Shown in pieces: positions 20,763 through 31,295 of a stretch of DNA of 64,000 nucleotides (position 1 is the first letter of the stretch; every line of letters begins with the position of its first letter). The translations under genes were made by a program, and so were the position numbers. The notes beneath the pieces were generated by a model that ran no database searches, was not told the origin of the DNA, and saw only the letters and a program-made list of their open reading frames with translations. The stretch is from Deroplatys truncata (Eukaryota; Arthropoda; Insecta; Mantodea; Mantidae), in contig CM060990.1 of NCBI GenBank assembly GCA_030765065.1, positions 676,233,618 through 676,297,617 of the forward strand, written 5' to 3'.

Positions 20763-22990
20763 AAGGCAGGCCTTATATACGGGCTACTCTACGCTCTTAG
20801 TAGAAACGAGAACTATATACGGCTACTCTCCGCTTTCAGTAGTTAGGCAAGCATACATACAGGTCGCTCTCCGTTCTCAGTAGTTAGGCAAGCCCACATA
20901 CGGGTCGTTCTCCGCTTTCAGTAGTAAGGCAAGCCCACACCCGGATCGCTCTCCGCTCTCAGTAGTAAGGTAATCCTACATATGGGTCGCTCTCTGTTCT
21001 CAGTAGTAAGGCAAGCCCACATACGGGTCGTTCTCCGCTTTCAGTAGTAAGGCAAGCATACATACAGGTCACTCTCTGTTCTCAGTAGTAAGGCAAGCCC
21101 ACATATGGGTCGCTCTCCGCTCTCAGTAGTTAGGCAAGCATACATACAGGTCGCTCTCTGTTCTCAGTAGTAAGGCAAGCCCACATACGGGTCGTTCTCC
21201 GCTTTCAGTAGTAAGGCAAGCCCACACCCGGATCGCTCTCCGCTCTCAGTAGAAGGTAATCCTACATATGGGTCGCTCTCCGCTCTCAGTAGTAAGGTAA
21301 TCCTACATATGGGTCGCTCTCCGCTCTCAGTAGGAAGGCAAGCCCACACCCGGATCGCTCTCCGCTCTCAGTAGTAAGGTAATCCTACATATGGGTTGCT
21401 CTCCGCTCTCAGTAGTAAGGTAATCCTACATATGGATCGCTCTCCGCTCTCAGTAGTAAGGCAAGCCCACATCCGGATCGCTCTTCGCTCTCAGTAGTAA
21501 GGTAATTCTACATATGGGTCGCTCTCTGCTCTCAGCATTAAGGCAAGCCCACATTAGGGTGGCTCTCCACACTCAGTAGTAAGGAAAGCCTACATACGTG
21601 TTGCTCGGTGCTCTCAGTAGTAAGGGAAGTCTACATACTTGTTGCTCGCCGCTCTCAGTAGTTGGGCAAGCCTACATACGGGTCGCTTGCCGCTCTCAGT
21701 AGTAAGGAAAGACCACATACGGGTCGTTTGCCGCTCTCAGTAGTAAGGAAAGACCACATACGGGTCGTTTGCCGCTCTCAGTAGTAAGGAAAGCCTACAT
21801 ACGGGTCGTTCGCCGCTTTTAGTAGTAAGGAAAGCCAACATACGGGTCGCTCGCCGCTCTCAGTAGTAAGGGAAGCACACATACATATCACTCTCCGCTC
21901 TCAGTAGTAAGGCAAGCCTACATACGTGTCTCTCTCCGTTCTCAGTGGTAAGGGAAGCCCACATACATATCACTCTCCGCTCTCAGTAGTAAGGCAAGCC
22001 TACATACGTGTCTCTCTCCGTTCTCAGTGGTAAGGGAAGCCCACATACATATCACTCTCCGCTCTCAGTAGTAAGGCAATCCTACACACGGGTCGCTCGC
22101 TGCTTTCAGTAATAAGGTAAGCCAACATATGGGTCTCTCTCCGTTCTCAGTGGTAAGGGAAGCCCACATACATATCACTCTCCGCTCTCAGTAGTAAGGC
22201 AAGCCTACATACGTGTCTCTCTCCGTTCTCAGTGGTAAGGGAAGCCCACATACATATCACTCTCCGCTCTCAGTAGTAAGGCAAGCCTACACACGGGTCG
22301 CTCGCTGCTTTCAGTAGTAAGGTAAGCCAACATATGGGTCTCTCTCCGTTCTCAGTGGTAAGGGAAGCCCACATACATATCACTCTCCGCTCTCAGTAGT
22401 AAGGCAAGCGTACATACGGGTCTCTCTCCGTTCTCAGTGGTAAGGGAAGCCCACATACATATCACTCTCCGCTCTCAGTAGTAAGGCAAGCCTACATACG
22501 TGTCTCTCTCCGTTCTCAGTGGTAAGGGAAGCCCACATACATATCACTCTCCGCTCTCAATAGTAAGGAAAGCCTACATACGGGTCTCTCCCCGTTCTCA
22601 GTAGTAAGGGAAGCCCACATACATATCACTCTCCGCTCTCAGTAGTAAGGCAAGCCCACATACATATCACTCTCCGCTCTCAGTAGTAAGGCAAGCGTAC
22701 ATACGGGTCTCTCTCCGTTCTCAGTGGTAAGGGAAGCCCACATACATATCACTCTCCGCTCTCAGTAGTAAGGGAAGCCCACATACATATCACTCTCCGT
22801 TCTCAGCAGTAAGGGAAGCCCACATACATATCACTCTCCGCTCTCAGTAGTAAGGCAAGCCTACATACAGGTCGCTCGCCGCTCTCAGTAGTAAAACAAG
22901 CCTTCATACGGTCTCTCTCCGTTCTCAGTGGTAAGGGACGCCTACATAAGGGCCGTTCTCCGCTCTCAGAAGTAAGGCAATCTTGCATAC
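20763..22990. repeat. Main 41-bp satellite array with 82-bp dimers
   Basis: About 2.2 kb of head-to-tail units of roughly 41 bp with the core 'cgctctcagtagtaaggcaa' and a variable 'gcccacatacgggtcg' part. From about 21880 to 22900 two unit types alternate: one with 'catatcactctccgctctca' and one with 'tctctccgttctcagtggta', making an 82-bp higher-order repeat. Short minus-strand open frames with 'ESGERP' and 'RAESD' repeats are simply translations of the array and are not annotated as genes. Confidence 0.95.
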
Positions 22991-23467
22991 GGAGCTACTT
23001 TACTTTGTCGGGTAGCGAGGTACATAAAACTAATGGCTTAATAATTACTGACAGAATTTTCATGTTTTATGACGCTGATAATGAAAGTATATGCAACAAA
23101 ATTTGTAATTGTAATCAGCATAAATTAATATTCTCCTTTGTTTTACCACATTAACAATCTTTGTATCTATTACAGCTAATGTTTGCTTCACTAGGTGACT
23201 TCTCTTCTCTTAACCGTTAGGATTTTCGCATAGCATCCAGTATTCAAACGCTTACTAAATCTATTGATTTCCTTGCGCTGGAATTTTAACGTTATTCATT
23301 GATGCTTATTCTAATCGACATTTATAAAATCTATTCTCTAAGAATACATGTGTTATAAACTAACGCGCAACTGTTTTAAATAGTAGTAAACTAAAAAATT
23401 TAGTTGTTTAATAAAAGCTAGCTTGTAATTTGGTAAATGTGAATATGGAAAACAATTCCAGCTTATA
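22991..23467. other. A+T-rich sequence between satellite and mariner
   Basis: Nothing recognised. Ends at the TA target site of the mariner-like element. Confidence 0.5.
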
Positions 23468-24782
23468 CAGGCTGTATCTTTATTCATGTCATATATTTGG
23501 GGGACGTGTTACTGGCATCAAAACAGTAAAAAAGTTCACATGTACATGGGTCTGAAAATCAACCGTTTCGTTATTTTAGGTCAACGAAGATGTATTCCAT
23601 GAGTGAACAGACGGATATGCACTACACGTATGGCCGTGCAGACGGCAATGCAGCACGAGCACGTGAACTTTATGCAGAAAGGTATCCTGACAGGCCGTTA
23701 CCGTGTGCAAGAACACTCCCACGAATTCACCAACGCTTGGGAGAGAATGGCGCATTTGAGAGGAGTACTAGGGATGTTGGGAGACCAAAAGCGGTACGAG
23801 GCATTGAAGTTGCAGAACGAGTTCTTCGTGCTGTGGATGCAGACCCATCACAAAGTACAAGACTTATGGCTGTAAGGGAAAGAGTTAGTCATACGACTAT
23901 CTGAAGAATTCTGCATGAAAATCTTCTGTACCCGTATCACCTTCAACGTGTGCAAGGATTAAATGAGGCGTACTTTGAGCCAAGAAGATCTTTCTCTTAA
24001 CGTGTTACAACAGTGCTCTGTGTTCATCAATTTCCTAGCCTGTATCTTATTCACGGATGAGACTGGTTTTACTGGCGACGGCATCTTCAATTTTCATAAC
24101 ACTCATAACTGGGCATTTAAAAATCCTAATGAAATACGACAGGACAACCATCAACAGAGGTTCCCTCTCAACGTTTGGGGTGGAATCATTCATGATCATA
24201 TTGGTCCCTACTTCTTCCCTCCGCGTATGAATGGACAAACCTATCTCCAGTTTCTCAGAAATGAGTTGCATCACTTAACTGATAATGTGCCTCTGGACAT
24301 TATCGAACGAATGTGGTTTTTACAAGATGGTGCTCCAGTTCATTTTAGTATGATAGTTCGTAAGTTTTTGAATGATCGATTTCCGCAAAAATGGATTGGC
24401 CGAGGGGGACCCATTGTATGGCCTACTCGATCGCCTGATTTGAATCCAATGGATTTCTTCGACTTGGGGCATTTGAAGTCCTTGGTTTATGCGACTCCTG
24501 TACCTGATGTTGACATTTTGAGAGGACGTATCCAAACTGGATTTGATCAAATACGAAACACACCAGGAAGTTTCAACAAAGTACGCCAGAGCATGGAACG
24601 CAGGCTTACTGCAAGCATCGAAGCAAGAGGAAGCCACTTCGAGCAATTTGTGTAACTTTCGATTTTGTGTTGTAACTCTGAAATAAATGATATTCAGACC
24701 CATGTTCATATACAATTTTTTTACTGTTTTGATGTCAAGAACACGTCTCGCAAATATATGACACCAATAAAGATACATCCTG
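23468..24782 (+). mobile_element. Mariner-like element with ~90-bp inverted ends (DD41D type)
   Basis: The left 23468-23556 and right 24693-24782 are reverse complements with few mismatches (shared 'catcaaaacagtaaaaaa' and 'tgtcatatatttg'), flanked by TA at 23466-23467 and 24783-24784. The 1,315-bp body carries one transposase gene in two frames. Size, ends and gene all fit a full-length IS630/Tc1/mariner transposon that has lost activity through a small number of changes. Confidence 0.9.
23590..24655 (+). pseudogene. Mariner-superfamily transposase, nearly complete, two lesions
   Basis: The N-terminal frame (23590-23904) has the DUF4817-type helix-turn-helix ('TDMHYTYGRADGNAARAREL', 'LPRIHQRLGENGAF', 'GRPKAVR'). 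It meets a TGA at 23902-23904, just after 'SHTTI', where relatives carry Trp. Coding similarity continues in the same frame ('RILHENLLYPYHLQRVQGL') to near 23985 and then shifts by one base into the frame that ends at 24655. There the catalytic residues are visible: Asp in 'LFTDETGF', Asp in 'FLQDGAPVH' and Asp in 'SPDLNPMDFF'. The second and third are separated by 41 residues, the DD41D spacing. All three acidic residues are kept, so the copy is young or recently inactivated. Not a host gene. Confidence 0.88.
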
Positions 24783-24784
24783 TA

Positions 24785-25717
24785 GTTTAACTACAGCATA
24801 AATAAACATTTTATGACAATGTGGGCTCTAGCGATAATACCATAGTACATCACAAATAAGGTACTAAACACTTTTGCTATGTTTTGACTCTTTTAACACT
24901 TATGGTAATTTTCTGCTGAGTTCAAGTTTCATATCACTAAGTAAAGCGATGTTTTTCGTCCTTCTCCCTGATGTTTGACACACTGAATAGCAGTTGCAAG
25001 TGTGTTGTTTTTCTTAAAGCACTTAACACATTTTGTTACTGCCCCATATTCTATAAAGAGAAGCAAATTTACCCAAACAGAAAGTTCATCAGGGCCGTTA
25101 TCCAGTGATGTCCTTGGAAGATATGATCAACACTCTAGCCTTTATTAATACAGTCCTTCCGCCCTTGGCACAATTAAATATCCAAGTAATAGTATTTAAA
25201 CTGACAGTCCACAGTGACTCCGTTCGAGCAAAAATTAACACAATAAATACACCATGACAACTACATATGGTAACCACAGTGGACAGCTTCACATAACCTT
25301 ATTCCCGTTAAACAGATGCCTAATAACGTTAGAATGAACTGTACTTTCCGTAGTCGCGTGAGTTAGGCTACCACAGGGTGAGGTCATCCAACCCGATAAC
25401 TTCTACGAGATACCTCAGTAGCTGCCTTTCAAGATAAGCCCAGTATTTGCTAATGCCCGATATTAATTAGAACCTTTGCGCAGCAATGCAAGTCCAGAAA
25501 CTTAAATAAGGGCCTCACCAGAGCAAATAATATATTTGTAGCATCCACTTTCAAAAAATTTGCCCAGATGTTTTCTTTTCAATTTTTATGATTATTTTAC
25601 TTCGAAATCCTTGTTAATTTGCAACAAAAAGCCTCTTAATTTCTCTTGATAATATACCTCAAATCTGCCACACACAAAACTCACTCGATCCAACATACTA
25701 ATGACAACAACAACAAC

Positions 25718-25756
<39 letters not shown>

Positions 25757-25940
25757 CCTTATTTGCTTATAGACTTTTAAAAGTTTCAAGCATCGTCAAT
25801 TTTATATATACAAAATTTAAAATTGTTCTATTCTATACAGGCACTTCCGTATTTTTTTAAAAATATGTTGCCACTTAAGATTTTTATATCATTTGATAGC
25901 TTACTGTACAATATTTTGCCCATAGTAAGGGGATCCTTTA
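24785..25940. other. Unassigned A+T-rich sequence
   Basis: No gene recognised. Contains the microsatellite at 25704-25756. A 64-codon minus-strand frame at 25098-25292 has no similarity I know. Confidence 0.45.
25704..25756. repeat. (CAA)n-(AAT)n microsatellite
   Basis: Run of caa followed by aat trinucleotides. The 65-codon frame across it is a poly-Ile artefact. Confidence 0.95.
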
Positions 25941-25985
25941 TACGAGGGCTGATCAACAAAGACTGAGACTGATTTTTTTCACAGA

Positions 25986-26169
25986 TGTTTATTACTCCAT
26001 TTCAATGTTTACATGATCTTTTTCAAAGTAGTCCCCTCCTACTCCAATGCACTTTTTATAGCGTCTCTGCCAGTCCTTGAACACGTGCTGCAGACCATTC
26101 TTTGTCAGGTCCTTGAGAATCGCCTCACTTTTCTTGAGCACTGCTTCAGAGTTCTCAAATCGAATACCC
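25986..26169 (-). pseudogene. Mariner transposase, C-terminal part
   Basis: On the minus strand this reads through 'RFENSEAVLKKSEAILKDL' and 'HVFKDWQRRYKKCIGVGGDY' to a stop, the usual C-terminus of a DD34D mariner transposase ('F..W..R..KCI...GDYFE'). It is cut at the ACCC target of the LTR insertion. The rest of the gene is 11.2 kb away at 37370-37760. Confidence 0.85.
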
Positions 26170-27039
26170 TGACGCTGACCTCTGACACATCTGTGTTGTT
26201 CCTGGCAGTTGCTTCAGTGGACTCAGAGTCCTGGGTTCGATGGTTGGATGGCAGGGATTTGGAATTTGTTTTTGGTAGAGCTGAAGTTCTAGTTTTCAGG
26301 GGTGGTGACACTGCCTTGATGATATTAATAATACTGCCGGCGAAGTTTGAGTTATTTCTTTATTTGGTTACGTAGATTCCTATCTGGTCGACCCGCCACC
26401 TTCGTCGTCGAAACCACTGTTATTCTTATCACTTTCGAAGTCGGTACTTATGTGTTTCTCCGACTAGCCCTCGAATTGCCTAGATTTCACAACTTCATTT
26501 TTACACTATAAATTTTCTGATTATTTTCTTCTCATTTTGTTGCGTCGACCGTCCTCGTGGTTAGTTTGTACCGGAATGTGTCTCGGCGTTTCTTTTCCTC
26601 TTTCACGCCTTTCGCCAAACTTAGAATTTTCCCCCACCTTTCTTATGTTTCGTTCCGTTTTAAGTTCAAACGTATCATGTGATGCATACGCGATCTTTTG
26701 ATTAGCTATCATTTCGTTTCATGATTTTTATTATTGGCTACCCCCACTTGACAACTTTCACATCTGCTTCTTACAGCTTATTTTGAGTTTTAAAATCTTC
26801 CCACGAATATTCTTAGATCGTAGATAAGGCACGCATACTTCCTGATCCTTCTAAGCTTTGAAACCGTTGTAAACGACCTGTCCGAGCCAAGATACAAAAG
26901 CGAAACTTCCGGTAGGCTTGTTGTTGCTCACCGGAGGTAGATACATCCTTGGAGGGCAACAAACTTTGTTTCCTGTCTTTCCTACAAAACCCATTCCTAA
27001 TATGAATTCAGCACATTTTCGTCGCTATGTTCGATCCTA

Positions 27040-27091
<52 letters not shown>

Positions 27092-27118
27092 TCTCCTGGG
27101 TCTCGATAACCAGCTTCA
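26170..27118 (-). repeat. LTR 1 of the tandem retrotransposon (3' LTR of the array)
   Basis: 949 bp, TG...CA ended on either strand ('tgacgctgacctctgaca' to 'cgataaccagcttca'). Preceded on the left by the target duplication ACCC (26166-26169). Contains an (ATT)n run at about 27041-27090. It differs from LTR 2 at a handful of sites (for example 'gagtcctgggttcg' against 'gagtctttggttcg', 'atctggtcg' against 'atctgttcg'). Confidence 0.92.
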
Positions 27119-27740
27119 TATGCCCTGACGGTAAATTTATCATCGGACCTTTAGGTTGGATGATGGGTTTATCGTTAATGTCCCATCTAAGCTAATCTAA
27201 TGTCCCTCTCTCCCTCGGTTCCTTTCATTTATCATTTTATTTGTTTATTTATTCATTTATTTAGTGGCTTACGACGATTTGATGGCGAGCCCACCGTTAC
27301 ACATTTATTCTGTTCACAATACATTTCAATCACTGAACACAATGCAATTTCAAATTTGACGCAAGTATTTTCACAAAATAAAAGAAAAACAATCTACATA
27401 ATATCTGGCCGTCAACAACCAGGCTACCAAAACATTTATATTTAAGGAATCTGTTTATACACACAAAATACATTCTTCAACATTTTTTTTAATTACACAT
27501 CTTAGTTCCATCTCTCTCTCTCTCTTTTGCACATTATATACAATACTGGTTTTCTTGAGGCTATTAGCAGCCTCCACACTCAGACACCTTTTGGTACCTT
27601 TTTTCTGCCAGGTATACATTCTGTCCGGTTTTCATACTGTATGTCATTAACATCGTGAACGTCAAGCACACGGTTTTTTTTAGCAGGACATTGCTATCCC
27701 GAAGCTACCAATTTGTTTGTAAACAAGGTTCGCTTATATG
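27119..27740 (-). other. Retrotransposon 3' untranslated part, unit 1
   Basis: About 620 bp between the integrase tail and LTR 1, with no coding similarity. A clear polypurine tract next to the LTR is not obvious (minus strand ends 'ccgtcagggcata'). Confidence 0.6.
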
Positions 27741-27747
27741 ACTTTCC

Positions 27748-28225
27748 TTACTCGTGTTCCGAGTGCGTTTGTACATTTTCCCTGTCCGACTCTACTAAAT
27801 TTCTTTGGTCCTGCTTAAATGGACGGGTCAATGATAAATGGTACCTACCGATTATTTTCCCGGTCCTCAATTGTTGGAGTTGATATACCCTGTCCCCGAA
27901 GGTTTGTGATATCCGATAAGGGCCTTTCCAACACATATGCATACGTCCGTATTCCTTCTTTCTCTTGATGGTTTAAGCATCCCATTGATGCTACATATTC
28001 GTGTATACCTGATAAGGACATGTTTTGTTTACTCACTACCTGCGAGTCGTCCGGTCTCTCACCGAAATAAACATTTTCATTTTCTATGTTTAACCCACAA
28101 TACTGGGGTGCATGACCTACTTCTGACTCATCAGCTGACTGCAGTGGCGTGTCGTTAAGATCTCTCCCTTCGCACAATTGTTGCGTAAAAATTCTCACCA
28201 CATCAATGCCTCCCCCAATGTGCAA
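27748..28225 (-). pseudogene. Integrase C-terminal remnant, unit 1
   Basis: The segment 27748-27942 reads 'WKGPYRISQTFGDRVYQLQQ' then 'RTGKIIGRYHLSLTRPFK', the last domain of a Ty3/gypsy integrase, where the aromatic 'W.GPY' and a final 'R..H...L.PF' pattern are typical. The 28225-27845 frame overlaps it in another frame and is mostly of unknown meaning. Between the protease (28332) and this tail there is no room for reverse transcriptase, RNase H or the integrase core (normally about 2.5 kb), so pol is internally deleted. The identical deletion is in unit 2. Confidence 0.75.
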
Positions 28226-28331
28226 ATATTCAATGAAAATTGTTCTCCTTGTATTTGCTCTTCTATTTCGGTTAGTACCGTGTATTCCATACTCGGGGTT
28301 TGAATGAACGGTATTCTTCTTAGCGATCCGT

Positions 28332-28884
28332 CTACTGTGTCAATAGTGCTCGTCCATAGTCAATAGTGGCTTGGAATGCATTTAGCACGTCGCTTCCCAT
28401 CAGTATGTCTACTACCAGTTTGTCTATTACTAAACACAATATTTCAAGTTCAACAACCCCTATGCAAGCATTAATCATTACCTGCTGCGATATCTTTTGT
28501 TTCGCGCGGCCTACAGCCATTATGCAGTATGCGTTCTTTACGGGCAGTGTCTGTAAGTTCTTTTTTCTTTTCACTGAGGTGGTTGAAGAGTGCTTTACTG
28601 CACGCAGAGATCATGGCTCCACTGTCTATTGTTACCAAGTACGTCTCATTTTCGATTACTGCCGCTACTCTCGGAGATTCCGTTATTTGCTGGGTTTGAC
28701 TTATCTCCGTGTATCCGAATTCCTTGTCATGACAGTTTCGGCTGATATTGCGGCCTACACTATTTGCTTCTGTATTTTTGTTTTCTTTCCCTGTGTAATG
28801 CGAGAACCTGCGCGCATTCTCTGAGGTTGAGCCTGGGAACGCTACGACTCTTCCTGTCTCTAGTTTTCCGACCGTCGTGGCCAT
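28332..28884 (-). pseudogene. Retroviral-type aspartic protease, unit 1, frameshifted
   Basis: Encoded in two frames. The first (28884-28471) carries the active-site triad in 'VTIDSGAMISACSKALFNHL'. The second (28574-28332) carries the rest of the fold, with 'VVDILMGSDVLNAFQATIDY', the usual flap-to-'I(L/M)G.D.L' end. Similarity passes from one frame to the other at an A-rich run near 28560, so a one-base length change there has broken the enzyme. The same break is in unit 2. It overlaps the end of gag by 25 bases in the -1 frame, the usual arrangement for a protease made by ribosomal frameshifting. It would cleave Gag and Pol in virus-like particles. Confidence 0.8.
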
Positions 28885-30743
28885 GACCCTTGACTGGGGC
28901 CTATCCCTTGGCCTATGCTTTGCCCTGCCATTGCCCCGCTTAGGTGACCTATCGCGTCATCCATTTCGCGGTGGACATTTTGCGGCTGTCGTGTCTGTGA
29001 TGGGTACCCGCTCGGCGTCAATGCGTGGCTGTACGTAGGCATGCTTAAGAGCTCGTGGTTCTCATCTCTACGGGGTGGGGTCGCTGGCCGGCTTGGAGGT
29101 GTTCTTGGCCTGTTCGGAGGTGTCCTTGGCCTGTTCGGGGGAGTTTCTGGGCGATTCGGAGGCGTTCTTGGCCTATCCGCTGTTCCACCGTGAAGGTTAT
29201 TTCCCCTGTGTTGCCTACTATTCGCTGGGTACCTGGAGAATCTCATGTACTGAACGGGATACTCCTCATGTTGCCTCGGTGGCCTACCCGTGCCCGTTTG
29301 GTCCCAGGGCCTATAGTTTCTCTCCCGATTTCTCGTAAATGGCTCTTGATAACGCTGTCGGACTGTGGAATATTTGTTCAACGCACCTTGTGCCCTCGTC
29401 CCATCATTACGACGCGAATGTATCCGATCAATGTGTCTACCTTCAGCCCTGATTCTGGGCCTATCTTCTTCCCGCGTTCCGTACCCCTGCAGAGCGGTAA
29501 GTAGTTCTATGGCTTCGCTCAGCGTCCTTGGACGTGCTACCACGAGGTGATGACGTATAACGTCTGGGAAGTGTCGTGTCAGGAGGGATACAAATTCACC
29601 TTCGGGCATCAGTGGGTCCAGGAGTTGACTTAATTGGCCGAGTCGCAAGAAGTAGTCGACCATCGACTCACGCTTCTCTTCCCTGTATCGGCCATTATTT
29701 ATTTCTGCGCGCACCCTGTATTGTGCAACGCCACTTCAATATTTTTCTAAAAATGCAGACCTAAAATGTTCATATTGTGCATGCTCGCCCACCGTCAATC
29801 GAAACCAACTCAGGGGCGGGCCTATCAAGCTCCTTTTTATAATTACCATTTTGAAACGGTCTGGAATTCCCCTGAGCGCGAAATAAGATTCGAGGTCGTT
29901 AATGAATTGCTTCGCATTATCGAATTCACTGTTGAACTTGGGGATTGGCAGTTCATTCAAAAAGTGTAAAGGTATATTGCATTGTTGCAGAGGCCCTACG
30001 GTGCTTGACATTTCACTTGCCGTGTGCGGTGAGGCCGAAGGAATGCAGGCAGGTTCGTTCGACCTCGGTTCGCTACTCGAGTTGTTACACTGGAACGACG
30101 AAAGCGCGGAAACCTGAGAGGTAATTCGCGCGTCCGTGGCTCCTTGGGATCGCGGTTCGATTTCCTCTAGCGCGTCCCTGCGAGCATTGACGGTCTGTGT
30201 CAGTTCCTCCCTTAATTTGTTAATTTTATCATTAACCCCTGCTTCAAGTGCCTGCTGCTTATTCTGTAATGCTACACAGACTGTCATTGCTTCTTCCCTT
30301 GCCTTATCACTAATTGTACATATTAACTTTTCATTGTTTACAATTTGTTGGGCCCTGATGGCGTCTATTTCTACGCCAAGTTCCTTCCTTACTACCTCTA
30401 CACTATTCTGTGTTGCTTTTAGTTCGTTTCTTATATATTCCACATCCTCTTGGATTACATTTTGACTTGCTCTAATTTCTAACATGACACCCTGTATTTT
30501 ATTTTCTAAGCCCTGACTGATTTCCTTCTGTTGGATGCTTAATTGTGAGGCTATTTGCTGCTGCAATGTTTGTTCCTGGGTGGACAATTGTTGTTTTAGT
30601 GTTTGCTCCTGTACTGTTAATCGTTGAGTTAGTGTTTGCTCTTGTTCTGTTAATCGTTGAGTCAGTGTTTGCCCAAGTGTTTGCTCTTGTTCTGTTATTT
30701 TAGTGTTTAGGAGGCTCAATTGATCCAACATTTGTTGCAGCAT
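28860..30743 (-). pseudogene. Gag polyprotein, unit 1, with one in-frame stop
   Basis: Starts at the ATG 30743. Residues 1-75 are a repeated 'TEQEQTLxQxL' coiled coil, followed to about residue 185 by more predicted coiled coil. A capsid-like core begins near residue 255 ('LPIPKFNSEFDNAKQFINDL', 'PPLSWFRLTVGE', 'FRSAFLEKY'). There a TGA at 29736-29738 interrupts the frame, and the same frame continues ('NNGRYREEKRESMVDYFLRL', 'SLLTRHFPDVIRHHLVVARP') to 28860. The C-terminal part has a nine-residue 'RPxTPPNRP'-type repeat (about 29090-29160) and many Arg; no CCHC zinc knuckle is visible. Total length without the stop is about 627 codons. Relatives have Trp at the stop position. The protein would form the particle core. 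Confidence 0.8.
28863..28869 (-). promoter_or_regulatory. Candidate -1 ribosomal frameshift site, unit 1
   Basis: The minus strand reads GGAAAAC immediately followed by the gag stop TAG (28860-28862). Slipping back one base on AAC enters the protease frame at once. AAC is a well-known efficient A-site codon for slippage, although the P-site half (GAA to GGA) is not canonical. A short hairpin can form downstream (about 28800-28833; gagaa/ttctc around a GC-rich loop). Confidence 0.5.
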
Positions 30744-31295
30744 TTCACTCGTGTGAAGTGATTCGGTGACTTGGTTTTCTAAAGTTTCTCTATCTCCATT
30801 TTATACACATACCCGCCTGCTATTGTTGGTGAAATTTTCCCCTTGTTCGTTGCTATTACCTTCCATATCGTTGCCGGTTAATTTCTTGTTTCTTAACAGC
30901 ATTTACAAACATGCATAACCCAGTTTACTTATATCTATTGCATATGCACTCCCTTCCAAAATGTATTGAATTATGTATCATACAGTTAACACTTACTCGG
31001 TGCTGAGTTGCGCTGCTGCGAAGTGTTGTAGTAGTTCACATATCACTTCACTACAATTACACACTTTTTGAACACTGATGATGTCTGCGCTGAATGTCTG
31101 CTTCCTTGTTGTAATGGAGCGGCGTCGATGTCGCTTGTTGCCACGCGTCTATCGGTACACTCTGCTGCTGCCGGCGACTCTGGTGGTTGCTGATGTCGTC
31201 ATCGGCGTCGTCTTTCTGTCCTTCCTTCCGTTGTCGGTTCTCCGGGTGTGTTATCCGCTGGCAGTATTTCGAGCCCCAACGTAGTGGGCGCCATA
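30744..31295 (-). other. Retrotransposon leader, unit 1
   Basis: About 550 bases between the gag ATG and LTR 2. It contains the primer-binding site next to the LTR. A 126-codon minus frame (31437-31057) runs from the LTR into the leader in both units, but shows no recognisable domain and is regarded as chance. Confidence 0.7.
31270..31293 (-). promoter_or_regulatory. Primer-binding site, tRNA-Lys-like, unit 1
   Basis: Two bases inside the end of LTR 2 the minus strand reads 'tggcgccca', then 'ctacgttggggctcg'. The first nine bases match the complement of the 3' end of tRNA-Lys, and the rest matches its T-arm only with small insertions. This orients the element as minus strand. Confidence 0.65.

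Noticed and set aside
21164-22988. Minus-strand frames with repeated 'ESGERP' and 'RAESD' peptides
   Set aside because: Translations of the 41-bp satellite; the period of 41 does not keep one frame, so no repeat protein is conserved.
20763-22990. CRISPR-like array
   Set aside because: Units are continuous 41-bp repeats without unique spacers, in a eukaryotic sequence.
27001-27109. Poly-isoleucine frame in each LTR
   Set aside because: Translation of the (ATT)n run; its length changes between LTRs.
29055-29504. 149-codon plus-strand frame, and other plus-strand frames within the retrotransposon bodies
   Set aside because: They are antisense shadows of gag, which has recognisable domains on the minus strand.
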